A stretch of DNA of 19,612 nt, from the NCBI GenBank assembly GCA_018302185.1, contig JAGVZX010000116.1, forward strand, positions 1 to 19,612. Direction: 5' to 3'. The stretch's first letter is position 1. Each line of letters opens with the position of its first letter. This DNA comes from Candidatus Woesearchaeota archaeon (GTDB lineage: Archaea; Nanobdellota; Nanobdellia; Woesearchaeales; UBA10200). This document shows, piece after piece, positions 1 through 8,101 of the stretch. The notes beneath the pieces are model-generated. The model was not told the DNA's origin and did not search any database. It saw only the letters and a program-made list of their open reading frames with translations. Made by a program: the position numbers and the translations under genes.

Positions 1-2
1 TT

Positions 3-1406
3 GCAGGAAGATTGGGAATGCGCAGATTGACTGAATCAGATATGCCTGGCGAGATGCCTTGGTACATCACAGTAAACCTTCCGTTGTTCTATTATATGTT
101 CAATATCTGTAAAAGAACTTGGATCTATTATCAGTATTGGAATGTTGTCAGAGGATTGATAACAGGCAAGCCTAGCATGATTGAGCAAGTGTATGACGGA
201 ATGATAAGGCATTTCAACTTAAAGGTCCTAAGAAGGCAGATTCTGGATTATAGGTCTGCACCAAGCAATTTTGATGTTGAAGAAGAGGAGCCAAAATACA
301 CATATGTATCCGTTGAAAATCCGCACTTAGAAGAAGGACAGAAAGAGCCAGAGGCATTGGGAGGATGGTGCAGCCATCATGATAAGATTGCCAGGCTATA
401 CAATGAGACATTGTTTATAGCATCCCAGGCAGTAGCTGCATATGAGAAAAATGACATTCCTGGATTTGAAAAATTAACAGGTAAGTTATCAGAAAAGAAT
501 GAGAAATTCTTAAAGGTAAATGGTGAGATTAGCAAAAGGTTTGAAGGCTATAAAGAGAGAATAGGCGCTTATTCTTCACACAGCAAGCTAAAAAGCATGA
601 TGATGACCGCTTACCTTATGGCAAACTCCGCAGGATTCTTTGACCATACCTATGTCTTTGCAAAACCAGGAGCAGATATTGTTACCAAAAATGAGAAAGG
701 AGAGATAGTAGGTAGAGGAAAAGTACCAGATGAGCATGAAAAAGGAAAAGGGATGTATTATGAAGTTGATCTGGACGGAAAATTCATAGATGACAAAAAT
801 AAGAACGTTGAAAAATGGGAGAATGTGAATCAAGTATATGAAGGTGATTTTGACTCTTATAGGAAGAAAAATAAGTTCAATGACGTAAGGCAGCTTGTTG
901 ATCCGAGGGATGTATTGACTTATGAGGACCATCTGCCTGGAAATGATGCAAACGAAATCTTGAACTACATGAATGGTGAATGGGACCTATGGCTTAAAGA
1001 TATGCAATATGGAACATATCACCAAAGAAGCAGAAGCGCATTTGATTATATCAAATCATATTCCAAAAAACCTCCAGTATACCATGACAACCATATTTTC
1101 CCAGAACAAGGAAGAAAAGTATACGACCAGAACCCAGCATTTGATCTTAGATTATTAAAGAACCCAGGCAAATTCAATTACTGGGGAAGAAGATATTACA
1201 CTTACATGGGAGAAGATTTTGGTTATCAGGATAACCCAATACCTTGGATCTCACTATTAGGCATAACTATGTACCTGAAATATGAATTTGAAACATTGAT
1301 GGAAGAGGCTAGCCATGCTAAGGAATGGGCTGCTAAGTTCCCTGCAGCTGGAGACCTAACAGGTGAGAAAACACTAATATCATCATTATCAGACCATTTC
1401 CAATAA
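3..1406 (+). CDS. C-terminal part of a large uncharacterised protein (5' end outside window)
   Basis: The frame is open to the left edge (no stop from base 3), so the TTG at 12 is unlikely to be the true start and the gene probably begins upstream. I recognise no family. Residue numbers below count from the TTG codon at 12. The visible N-terminal part is aromatic and hydrophobic (about residues 17-50, rich in W/Y/F), possibly membrane-associated; the middle is charged and helical. The C-terminal third carries three landmarks in order: an E-x-x-NYxN-x-x-WD...D...G..H..S....DY segment (about 315-347), an NPAFD motif, and a WGRxYY ... NPxPxI ... GIxxYL segment near the end. The same three landmarks occur in the same order across the genes at 3402-5786 and 5783-6220, so this is a paralogue of that pair. 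The next gene follows after 29 bases in the same direction. Confidence 0.75.
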   Translation, partial: AGRLGMRRLTESDMPGEMPWYITVNLPLFYYMFNICKRTWIYYQYWNVVRGLITGKPSMIEQVYDGMIRHFNLKVLRRQILDYRSAPSNFDVEEEEPKYTYVSVENPHLEEGQKEPEALGGWCSHHDKIARLYNETLFIASQAVAAYEKNDIPGFEKLTGKLSEKNEKFLKVNGEISKRFEGYKERIGAYSSHSKLKSMMMTAYLMANSAGFFDHTYVFAKPGADIVTKNEKGEIVGRGKVPDEHEKGKGMYYEVDLDGKFIDDKNKNVEKWENVNQVYEGDFDSYRKKNKFNDVRQLVDPRDVLTYEDHLPGNDANEILNYMNGEWDLWLKDMQYGTYHQRSRSAFDYIKSYSKKPPVYHDNHIFPEQGRKVYDQNPAFDLRLLKNPGKFNYWGRRYYTYMGEDFGYQDNPIPWISLLGITMYLKYEFETLMEEASHAKEWAAKFPAAGDLTGEKTLISSLSDHFQ

Positions 1407-1435
1407 AATAAATTAAATGATTATAAGCAAAAAAT

Positions 1436-3295
1436 ATGGTAGAGCAAAAAACTAAGGAAACAAGCGTAAGAGAAAAATCTGACCTGCATAAAGCAATGAT
1501 AAGGCTGATCCCTATACTTAAATTGCTCAAGGATGTAAATGAAAATGGTGTAGTCAAGATTGAAGAGTTCAACGAGCAGCTTAAAGACAATAGGATATTG
1601 GCAAAAAGCCAGAAATGGAAAATTGTATTTTTGTTGTTAGTTATTAAAAAACAGCTTGCAGAAAATCCAGAGGAATTCGTAAAGCAGAAAGAAATGCATA
1701 TTGCAGAGCTTGAGAAGCTTGGCAAAAAAGAGATAGCTAATGCAGTAAGAAATATTGAGATATCAAATCCTGAGCTGTCAAATTTGCTAAGAGAATTGCT
1801 GCAAGTAACTGCATACTTTAACAGGCAGTATGGAAATTCGCAGATAGGAGAGAAGCAAACATTGGCAGCCAGATTTAGCTCTAGATTAAAGCAGGATATG
1901 GAGAAAGCTAGTACTGCCATTGCAAAAAGCAAAAATGAGGAGGAAGTTAAGAAAAAGGCTTCTGAGATCATGCAAATAGTAGGCACAAGAGTTGGAACTA
2001 GCGAGCTACAGCACCTGATCGGATATTATATGGATTTAGCTGAATTAAAAGAAAGAGCGGAGAGAGGAGCTTTAAAGATTGAAGAAGTGGTAAGCAGATT
2101 TAATGAATATGAAAATGGCAATGGCAGAATCATGACAAGAAGAAATGTGCCTATCAGAGGATTAGTGAGCATGTTTAACGATAAGAGGCTTAAGAAAGAG
2201 CTGATGGAAAATGACCTGATCAGAAATCTTCTGACTTTTGAGCAGCAGGAAGAATTTATCAAGGAGATAAAGCAATTATTGGACAAGGTATTGGAAAGCG
2301 ATGATTGGGTAGGAGAGTTTATCACCCCAAGAGGTGAAACCGTCAGGATGCCTTTTGTAAAGCTAAGAAAAGACCAGCCATCTGGATTTTATGATAATCT
2401 AGATAAAGGCCATAATTTTATCAGAAGGATAAGAGTTGATTTTGGAAACCATAAATTTGCAGAGGAATTAAAGACTGTCAAGAAAAATGCTAAAGAATTT
2501 CCCCCTGCATTTAAAGCTGAGTTTGATAGTATGTATAAAAGGCTGCATGATAATCCAAGATATCGTATAGATGTCATGATGGCAGCTATAAATCAGCTTG
2601 ATTCAGTATTTATAGATAGGATGAAGGAATTGGAAAAAGAGCAGCAAGCAATGTTAGCGCAAGAAGAGAGAAACATTGCTGATCTTATAAGAAAATTGCA
2701 GGCTGGCATCAAAGCAGCTATAGATAATTTTGTGAAGGTAATAGGCAAGCAGACACAAACAGCTGAAGATGAATGGAAAGAACTCAAATCAAGATATGAG
2801 CAGCAAGTAAAAGATTTTGTGCTTGAGCTTGATAAAATCCTGCTTGATGCTGAAACAATGAGGGATAGATTAGGGTTAAAGGAGCTAGATGATATTTTCT
2901 CAGCTAGTTTGGAACAGGAACAGGTCCTTACTAATGCAATCAGGACACAATCACAAAGGATTGCATCAGACAGGATTGATCCTGATCATCTACCGCAGTT
3001 ATATATGGATATGCTACCTATGACTTATGTACACTCAAGGATAAATGAAGTGCATGCTGCAAGAGAAGAGATCAGATTAGTAGCTGATGAAAGGGCAGGC
3101 AAATCTTTTGGAGTAATCAAGGACATGACAGCAAGAGGGCAGGCGCTTGTTAGGGAATTTAGGGAAATGATCGGAACAATTGAGATGATACACCAAAGAT
3201 TAGGAATAAAAGCAGAAAGCAAAATTGCTGATGAGATCGCTAAAGAGAGAATAGCACAGAGCGCGAATGAACAGACTAAGCCAGAGTATAATTAG
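1436..3295 (+). CDS. Large alpha-helical / coiled-coil protein of unknown function, 619 aa
   Basis: The ATG at 1436 starts a 619-residue product very rich in Lys, Glu, Gln and Leu, with no signal peptide. One short hydrophobic stretch near residue 63-71 (IVFLLLVIK) is too short to be a convincing membrane span. Long heptad-like segments occupy roughly residues 85-220, 260-290 and 400-520, so a soluble rod or scaffold protein is likely. A less helical part lies around 290-345 (GEFITPRGETVRMPF). There is no catalytic motif I can name. No strong Shine-Dalgarno precedes the ATG; the 29-base gap to the previous gene suggests co-transcription. Function is unknown; a structural role beside its neighbours is inference from composition only. 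Confidence 0.8.
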   Translation: MVEQKTKETSVREKSDLHKAMIRLIPILKLLKDVNENGVVKIEEFNEQLKDNRILAKSQKWKIVFLLLVIKKQLAENPEEFVKQKEMHIAELEKLGKKEIANAVRNIEISNPELSNLLRELLQVTAYFNRQYGNSQIGEKQTLAARFSSRLKQDMEKASTAIAKSKNEEEVKKKASEIMQIVGTRVGTSELQHLIGYYMDLAELKERAERGALKIEEVVSRFNEYENGNGRIMTRRNVPIRGLVSMFNDKRLKKELMENDLIRNLLTFEQQEEFIKEIKQLLDKVLESDDWVGEFITPRGETVRMPFVKLRKDQPSGFYDNLDKGHNFIRRIRVDFGNHKFAEELKTVKKNAKEFPPAFKAEFDSMYKRLHDNPRYRIDVMMAAINQLDSVFIDRMKELEKEQQAMLAQEERNIADLIRKLQAGIKAAIDNFVKVIGKQTQTAEDEWKELKSRYEQQVKDFVLELDKILLDAETMRDRLGLKELDDIFSASLEQEQVLTNAIRTQSQRIASDRIDPDHLPQLYMDMLPMTYVHSRINEVHAAREEIRLVADERAGKSFGVIKDMTARGQALVREFREMIGTIEMIHQRLGIKAESKIADEIAKERIAQSANEQTKPEYN

Positions 3296-3388
3296 ATAGA
3301 TGATAACTAAGATAAAGATGGAGTATAACAAATGATTAATGCATATAAAAATAAAAAAGATTTTGAGAAAATTAATCTTGAATATAGA

Positions 3389-3396
3389 GAGGTGAT
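3389..3396 (+). promoter_or_regulatory. Strong Shine-Dalgarno GAGGTGAT
   Basis: GAGGTGAT sits 5 bases before the ATG at 3402 and matches the conserved 3' end of 16S rRNA. It fixes the start of the 794-residue gene. Most neighbouring starts have weaker signals. It also overlaps the end of a 22-codon small frame (3332-3400). Confidence 0.75.
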
Positions 3397-3401
3397 GTAA
3401 A

Positions 3402-5786
3402 ATGGCAGACCCACACGGAGCAGCTGGCGGCGGTGAGCATGCAGGAGGAGAGCATCATGGGCCAAGCTTTAAAGAGAAGATTTTCCCATGGACACATAAT
3501 TTCCTTATGAGGAGGATTGAAAAGCAAGGATTGTATTACGGCAGAAGAATCTCCCTTAGCAAAGGAAGAGCAATTTCAGAAATAGGTCATGAATTAGCAG
3601 AGGAGCAGGTGTTTCAAGTTAATAAAAGCAAGACAGACCAGCTCTGGGAAATTGAGCAAAATTGGGCAGCTATAGATTCAAGTAAACAACCTGCCCATAG
3701 GCAAGAATTAGAGGAGGAATATAAGAAGATAAGCCATTACACAACAGAAGAGAAGATCGAAGATGAGATACATCTGTCTGAATATGGCACAAATGTGGTG
3801 TTACCAAGACAATTGAATGAGACCATAGAATATATCCCAATCACAACAGCTAACCAGCCATTGAAAGACGCTCACAACAATACAATAATGCACAATAGTG
3901 AAGAGATAAAGACTTTTAGGCAGCTAATAGAACACTTAAATAATTATGGTGCAGATGAGAGAGAAAGAGAATCATATTTTCAAGGAATCCACAGTAAGAT
4001 CAAAGAATGGATAACCAATGACCCTGAATTAAGGAAATTAAGGATAAATTATGAGTATAAAAGTTATAGAGATTTTATCAGCAGCATCAAGAAAACCAAT
4101 AAACCTAAGTATTCACCTCTGAGCATCAAGCCTGTTGGGAGAGTGCATTTTGACGGCGGAAAGATGATCGGACCTAAAAAAGCAGAGAAACCTTTTGAGA
4201 TCAATGTAAGAACTCCTAATCCATCAATAGGAGTTAAGAGAATAAATGATTCAAGAAAAATATATCATCTAGAGACTGTGTATAAGATGATCAAAAAGTA
4301 TCCAGGATTTTATGATGCATACATAAAAAACAATGAAGATTTTGTTGAATGGATAGGAAAAGAAGTAGGATTGAAGCACCTAGCAACAAGAGTCTCCAAT
4401 GTCAATACTGCGCAGGACTTTCTTAATTTATTTAAACGTATAGGGCCAAGCGGAAACCAGATTGAAGGCTCTCCAAAAGACTATAAAGAGCCTGAGTACA
4501 TAGAAGAGCTGATGTTTTATGGTTTCTATAATATTGAAAAGATAACTTCGCCTACAGACAATATAAGAAAACTGATACAGGAAGCTGCTACAGGACAAGG
4601 AGCTGCGATAAGATCTGAACAAAAAATCCAGTTTGAAAAAGCAATGAAGGGAATTGAACAGGTATTTGACACCATAGACAAGCAAGAGCAGGAATTTAAG
4701 AGATTATTGACATCATTCAAGCCATCTGCGCACAAAGCATGGGAAAGATGGGATAAGCTAGTATATTCTGACCTGCAGCCAAAAAATCTTCATTTTAAGC
4801 ACACATATGAGGTAACAAGAAGATTCAATGTTCCAAAAAGCAAGAAAAGAAAGGTTTGGACATTAGAAGAGGAATTTGTAAAATACTACAAAAAAGAAGA
4901 TGTTAATTTAATACCTATCGAGAAGGAAGCATATATTAAACTAGATTCTGATAAGAGAGAGATATTGACTGCAAGAAAATATCTTCATTTAAATGAGGAT
5001 GAATATAAAGAGCTAAAAAAGAAAGATTCAGAAAAAGCAAAGAAAGTTAAAGAAGGCGAGATAAAGGAATTCCAAGATATACAGTTCTTTGAAGATGTGC
5101 ATGCTGTTGCTGAAAATCCTAAGGAATGGTGGACTGGCTTTAAAAGACCAAGAGAGCTTGAAGCAGGATTGGATGAAAGGGGAATGCCATTGGAAGTCTA
5201 CCCAAGAAAAAATAAATATTATGTTTTGATAGATTATTGGTTCTGGAAGACGGCACAAAACCCATGGCAGGTAAAGACGATCGCAAAAAAGTTTACAAAA
5301 GAAGATTTTATAAACATATTTGATGGAAGAGCAGATATAAATGGCACATTTGATTTTAAGGACGGAAAAGGCAGTGTAGATTGTAAGCTTAAGCCATTAT
5401 ATAATGGCGGCTTTGGAAGAGAAGTTAAAGAAGGATTCTATCAGAGACTGGATATACTCGAAGTTGTCAATTACCTAAATACAAACTGGGATGCATACAG
5501 GGATGATTTTAGAGACGGAAGATTCCATAAGCACAGTAAGACATATACAGATTATGTGATGGCTGCACATAGGTATGATGTAATAGCGAAGAAGTTCAGA
5601 GGCAAATTCTTTGGATTAGTGCCATTTAAATCAACAGTTATACCAAAACTTAAGATAACAACAACAATGACAGGCTGGGAGAAAGATCCATGGAAAAGAA
5701 AGCCAGTAAAAAGAGAAAATCTTCCTTGGGACGAAAAATTAGTTACCCTGATGGCAATGAATATAAGAGGGCACCATCGCATATGA
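3402..5786 (+). CDS. Large uncharacterised protein with His/Gly-rich N-terminus, 794 aa (probably the 5' part of a split gene)
   Basis: The start is fixed by a strong Shine-Dalgarno. Residues 4-21 are a flexible His/Gly/Ala/Glu-rich tail (PHGAAGGGEHAGGEHHG). The remainder is charged, rich in Lys, Tyr and Trp, without membrane spans. I recognise no family. Near the C-terminus, residues 687-719 (EVVNYLNTNWD...D...G..H..S....DY) align without gaps to about 315-347 of the first gene in the window, with 12 of 33 positions identical. The last 15 residues (from about L780) have no counterpart there, whereas the -1 frame from the A-run at 5734-5738 reads ISYPDGNEYKRAPSHMNPAYD and leads straight into the next gene, whose NPAYD and WGRxYY motifs complete the shared module. 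The frame-0 tail is therefore probably artefactual or post-frameshift. The stop overlaps the next ATG as ATGA. Confidence 0.8.
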   Translation: MADPHGAAGGGEHAGGEHHGPSFKEKIFPWTHNFLMRRIEKQGLYYGRRISLSKGRAISEIGHELAEEQVFQVNKSKTDQLWEIEQNWAAIDSSKQPAHRQELEEEYKKISHYTTEEKIEDEIHLSEYGTNVVLPRQLNETIEYIPITTANQPLKDAHNNTIMHNSEEIKTFRQLIEHLNNYGADERERESYFQGIHSKIKEWITNDPELRKLRINYEYKSYRDFISSIKKTNKPKYSPLSIKPVGRVHFDGGKMIGPKKAEKPFEINVRTPNPSIGVKRINDSRKIYHLETVYKMIKKYPGFYDAYIKNNEDFVEWIGKEVGLKHLATRVSNVNTAQDFLNLFKRIGPSGNQIEGSPKDYKEPEYIEELMFYGFYNIEKITSPTDNIRKLIQEAATGQGAAIRSEQKIQFEKAMKGIEQVFDTIDKQEQEFKRLLTSFKPSAHKAWERWDKLVYSDLQPKNLHFKHTYEVTRRFNVPKSKKRKVWTLEEEFVKYYKKEDVNLIPIEKEAYIKLDSDKREILTARKYLHLNEDEYKELKKKDSEKAKKVKEGEIKEFQDIQFFEDVHAVAENPKEWWTGFKRPRELEAGLDERGMPLEVYPRKNKYYVLIDYWFWKTAQNPWQVKTIAKKFTKEDFINIFDGRADINGTFDFKDGKGSVDCKLKPLYNGGFGREVKEGFYQRLDILEVVNYLNTNWDAYRDDFRDGRFHKHSKTYTDYVMAAHRYDVIAKKFRGKFFGLVPFKSTVIPKLKITTTMTGWEKDPWKRKPVKRENLPWDEKLVTLMAMNIRGHHRI

Positions 5787-6220
5787 ATCCTGCATATGAC
5801 AGGGCAGCGCTTGCAGTGGTACCAGAAGAACATGGACATGGAGGAGGGCATGATGCACATGGCAGCGAGCATGAGGAACACAATGAGGAATCACATAACA
5901 CTCAAGAAAAATATAATGCAGACGGAGGAAACGATGGAAAAGACTGGGTGCACTGGGGAAGGATGTATTATTATGAAGATACAAGCGGCATAAATAAGTA
6001 TTCAGAGAATCCAGACCCTACTATAGGCACAAGAGGGATAGCTAAGTACCTTATAGATAGAGTATTAAGGGAAGCATTTACATTTGAAGAAGCAAGAGAA
6101 GTGCTGAAAGGCGGAGAACATGGTCCAAAGTATGACTTTGGAGTAAGGCCGCAAGGCACAGCAATGCCGACTGACCCACTGGGAGGAGCAGCTGGATTAT
6201 TGAAGTATAAAGGACAATAA
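5783..6220 (+). CDS. 145-aa protein with His-rich segment; likely C-terminal part of the upstream gene
   Basis: As a separate gene it would start at the ATG of an ATGA overlap with the upstream stop, a common translational-coupling arrangement. The frame is also open further upstream (to 5690 and beyond), and the residues before this ATG look coding. The product begins MNPAYDRAAL, followed by a His/Gly/Glu stretch (HGHGGGHDAHGSEHEEH). It then has WGRMYYYED ... NPDPTIGTRGIAKYL, matching WGRRYYTYM ... NPIPWISLLGITMYL at the end of the first gene in the window. In that paralogue the NPAFD and WGR parts are continuous with the upstream WD...DY segment. The simplest reading is that this is the end of the 794-residue protein (fused length about 939). 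Function unknown. Ancestrally the 237-residue gene probably followed after 8 bases. Confidence 0.7.
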   Translation: MNPAYDRAALAVVPEEHGHGGGHDAHGSEHEEHNEESHNTQEKYNADGGNDGKDWVHWGRMYYYEDTSGINKYSENPDPTIGTRGIAKYLIDRVLREAFTFEEAREVLKGGEHGPKYDFGVRPQGTAMPTDPLGGAAGLLKYKGQ

Positions 6221-6295
6221 AGCAAAAAATGCCAACCGATAAACTAGCACAACACGAAGAGTATCTTAAGAAGCAGCATAAGAATAGGTTCGAGA
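6221..6295 (+). repeat. Upstream copy of 75-bp direct repeat flanking the nuclease cassette
   Basis: Matches 8102-8176 with 5 mismatches in 75 positions. The repeat covers the translation start and the first ~22 codons of the 237-residue gene. Three of the five differences are silent (GCA/GCG, CAA/CAG, AAG/AAA); the other two give H to Y and F to L. Confidence 0.9.
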
Positions 6296-6330
6296 TGAAA
6301 TTAACCAAAACAGTTAAATACTATCGCTAA
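6229..6330 (+). pseudogene. 33-codon 5' remnant of the 237-aa gene, truncated by cassette insertion
   Basis: The frame starts MPTDKLAQHEEYLKKQ, nearly identical to the start of the intact gene at 8110. It diverges after codon 22 and stops at 6328-6330 after unrelated residues (MKLTKTVKYYR). It starts 8 bases after the stop of the preceding gene, the place where the intact gene would be expected. It is most simply the left-over 5' end of that gene after the cassette entered. Whether the short peptide is still made is unknown. Confidence 0.8.
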
Positions 6331-6346
6331 TTATGATAGTATTATC
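6313..6346 (+). promoter_or_regulatory. Candidate TATA box and operator upstream of the cassette
   Basis: GTTAAATA (6313-6320) is TATA-like, about 45 bases before the start codon. Downstream lies a 7-bp inverted repeat TACTATC (6319-6325) / GATAGTA (6335-6341). A further TACTAT (6360-6365) overlaps the start codon. The half-sites suggest autoregulation by the winged-helix N-terminus of the gene they precede; this is inference. Confidence 0.4.
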
Positions 6347-6363
6347 GTTTTTAGTGATATACT

Positions 6364-6990
6364 ATGCTGACACAATGCGAACAGAGGATAATGGAAGTTT
6401 TATTGCCGCAGCCGTTTAAGGCTTATTCAGTCAGGCAGCTAAGCAAGCTGATCAAGAATAGCTATGCGTTAACACATAAGTCTGTGAACTCGTTGATAAC
6501 CAGAAAAATGGCAGCTGGAAATAAGGTAGGCAATTCCATTGCCTGCAGATTAAGCCTTGCTGGCAGCGCACAATTACTGGCAGCAACATCTTTGACCTAT
6601 ACAAATAAATATCTCAGCAATGCTAAGTTTGGATTTATCATAGATGAGATTAAAGATAAGCTAAGCACCTCAATTTATATCATGATATTGTTTGGCAGCC
6701 ATGCAAAGAAAACTGCTGAAAAAAGCTCAGATGTTGATGTGCTATTTGTTGTGCAGAATGAAAAAGATATTGAAAAGGTAAGAAAAGATGTAAGAGCAAT
6801 ATTGTCTTCAACAGCTATAAAATTTGAGTTTGAAGTTATAACAAGCGAGTGGCTTTTAAAAATGTTTGATGAAAGGAACAGTGTAGGAAGAGAGGCTTTG
6901 GAAGCATCGATCATCCTTCATGGGGCAGAGCAATATTATACATTGGTGAAGCATTATGATAAAACAAGAGGATATAAAGAGAGCTATTAA
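6364..6990 (+). CDS. Winged-helix + MNT-type nucleotidyltransferase domain protein, 208 aa
   Basis: Residues ~1-70 look like a winged helix-turn-helix (CEQRIMEVLLPQPFKAYSVR, then LSKLIKNSYALTHKSVNSLI). Residues ~98-190 carry the nucleotidyltransferase signature GS-x10-D-x-D: G111-S112 in FGSHAKK and D123/D125 in SSDVDVLFVV. MNT proteins of this kind act as antitoxins or AMP-transferases (commonly partnered with HEPN toxins) or as DNA-binding regulators. Here no HEPN partner is seen; the next gene is a YhcG nuclease 36 bases downstream, so the two are probably co-transcribed. The catalytic residues appear intact. Candidate operator half-sites overlap its promoter and start codon. The domain assignment is firm; the biological role is inferred. 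Confidence 0.85.
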   Translation: MLTQCEQRIMEVLLPQPFKAYSVRQLSKLIKNSYALTHKSVNSLITRKMAAGNKVGNSIACRLSLAGSAQLLAATSLTYTNKYLSNAKFGFIIDEIKDKLSTSIYIMILFGSHAKKTAEKSSDVDVLFVVQNEKDIEKVRKDVRAILSSTAIKFEFEVITSEWLLKMFDERNSVGREALEASIILHGAEQYYTLVKHYDKTRGYKESY

Positions 6991-7026
6991 AACTTTCAGG
7001 GAATGGTACAACAAAAGGTGAAAATT

Positions 7027-8088
7027 ATGGGTGCAGATATAGTTAAAAGCAATGAATATTTTCAATTATTGAACCAAATTAAGACCAAAGTAAAAGCTGC
7101 GCAGATAAAAGCTTCAGTTTCAGTAAATAAAGAGCTAATTAAGCTATATTGGGAGATAGGGAAAATAATATGCGATAAACAAACTAAAAGTAAGTGGGGA
7201 GATGCAGTTGTGGATATGCTTGCTAAGGATTTAAAAAGAGAATTCCCAGAGATGAAAGGGTTTTCCAGAGCTAATTTATTTAGCATACGCCAATGGCATT
7301 TGTTCTACTCAAAGATGGACGAGAAAGTCCAACAACTTGTTGGACAATTGCCATGGGGTCATAACATAGTCATCATCAACAAGATAAAAGATCCCAATCA
7401 AGCTATTTTTTATCTTAATGAAGCAATCAAAAATAACTGGTCAAGAAATGTATTAGTACATCAAATAGAAAGCAGATTACATAGCAGAAATGGCAAAGTC
7501 ATAAATAATTTTATAACTACATTGCCTGCACCTCAATCTGATTTAGCAAGACAGACGCTTAAAGACCCATATGTATTTGATTTTCTTTCATTGGGTGAAG
7601 AAGCGCAGGAAAGGCAGATTGAAAAAGAGCTGACAAAACATATTACCCAGTTTTTATTGGAATTAGGCGCAGGATTTTCATTTGTAGGAAGCCAATATCA
7701 TCTCGAAGTATCAGGGCAGGATTATTATATTGACTTACTTTTTTACCATCTAGGATTAAGGTGCTATGTTATTATTGAGCTAAAGGCAGGGGATTTTAAG
7801 CCAGAATATGCCGGTAAATTAAACTTTTATCTTTCTGCCATAGATAATTCACTCAAGCATAAGGAAGATAATCCATCTATAGGAATTGTTTTGTGCAAAA
7901 GAAAGGACAAGGTCATTGCTGAATACTCTCTTAAAGATATGAGCAAGCCTATGGGAGTTTCGGAATATAAGATTGTCCGGTCAATCCCTGAAAAACTAAA
8001 GGCGAGCTTACCTACAATTGATGAATTAGAGAGTGAATTATCAAAATCGAAAGTAATTAAGAAAGCAAAAAAGCAAAGAAGTTTATAA
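7027..8088 (+). CDS. yhcG: YhcG / DUF1016 family PD-(D/E)XK nuclease, 353 aa
   Basis: The ATG at 7027 is preferred over the one at 7003 because AGGTGA ends 5 bases before it and the family normally begins near YFQLLNQIKTKVKAAQIKAS. Residues ~8-145 form the DUF1016 N-terminal domain (VNKELIKLYWEIGKII ... FSRANLFSIRQWHLFY ... LPWGHNI). The C-terminal half is the PD-(D/E)XK nuclease domain: D236 in YYIDLLFYH and E251-L-K253 in YVIIELKAG, followed by KPEYAGKLNFYLSAID. Length and motifs are those of an intact member. YhcG proteins are widespread accessory nucleases found in defence islands; their target is not generally settled. It lies inside the repeat-flanked cassette downstream of the nucleotidyltransferase gene, so acquisition by transfer is likely. 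Confidence 0.92.
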   Translation: MGADIVKSNEYFQLLNQIKTKVKAAQIKASVSVNKELIKLYWEIGKIICDKQTKSKWGDAVVDMLAKDLKREFPEMKGFSRANLFSIRQWHLFYSKMDEKVQQLVGQLPWGHNIVIINKIKDPNQAIFYLNEAIKNNWSRNVLVHQIESRLHSRNGKVINNFITTLPAPQSDLARQTLKDPYVFDFLSLGEEAQERQIEKELTKHITQFLLELGAGFSFVGSQYHLEVSGQDYYIDLLFYHLGLRCYVIIELKAGDFKPEYAGKLNFYLSAIDNSLKHKEDNPSIGIVLCKRKDKVIAEYSLKDMSKPMGVSEYKIVRSIPEKLKASLPTIDELESELSKSKVIKKAKKQRSL

Positions 8089-8101
8089 ATAAAAAGGAAG
8101 T

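Larger units (their letters stand above)
6296..8101 (+). mobile_element. Inserted two-gene cassette (winged-helix/MNT nucleotidyltransferase + YhcG nuclease)
   Basis: The ~1.8-kb segment between the two 75-bp direct repeats holds exactly two genes plus its own promoter region. Both products belong to families common in defence and toxin-antitoxin neighbourhoods, unlike the surrounding lineage-type proteins. No integrase, transposase or terminal inverted repeat was seen, so entry by homologous recombination, or by an enzyme supplied from elsewhere, is inferred. Recombination between the repeats would delete the cassette and restore the original gene order with an intact 237-residue gene. Confidence 0.7.

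Noticed and set aside
12..1406. TTG at 12 as the real start of the first gene
   Set aside because: The frame stays open to the left edge and the residues before the TTG look normal; there is no Shine-Dalgarno, so the gene is treated as 5' truncated.
1333..1986. 217-aa minus-strand frame opposite the coiled-coil gene
   Set aside because: Ser/Phe/Leu-rich composition typical of the complement of Lys/Glu/Gln-rich coding DNA; no motifs, and it spans a gene boundary.
5734..5741. Classical -1 slippery heptamer at the first frame break
   Set aside because: The zero-frame sequence A-AAA-TTA does not fit X-XXY-YYZ, and no obvious downstream pseudoknot was seen by eye; programmed frameshifting is kept only as an alternative.
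7003..7026. ATG at 7003 as the start of the YhcG gene
   Set aside because: AGGTGA at 7016-7021 is correctly spaced for the ATG at 7027, which also matches the usual family N-terminus.
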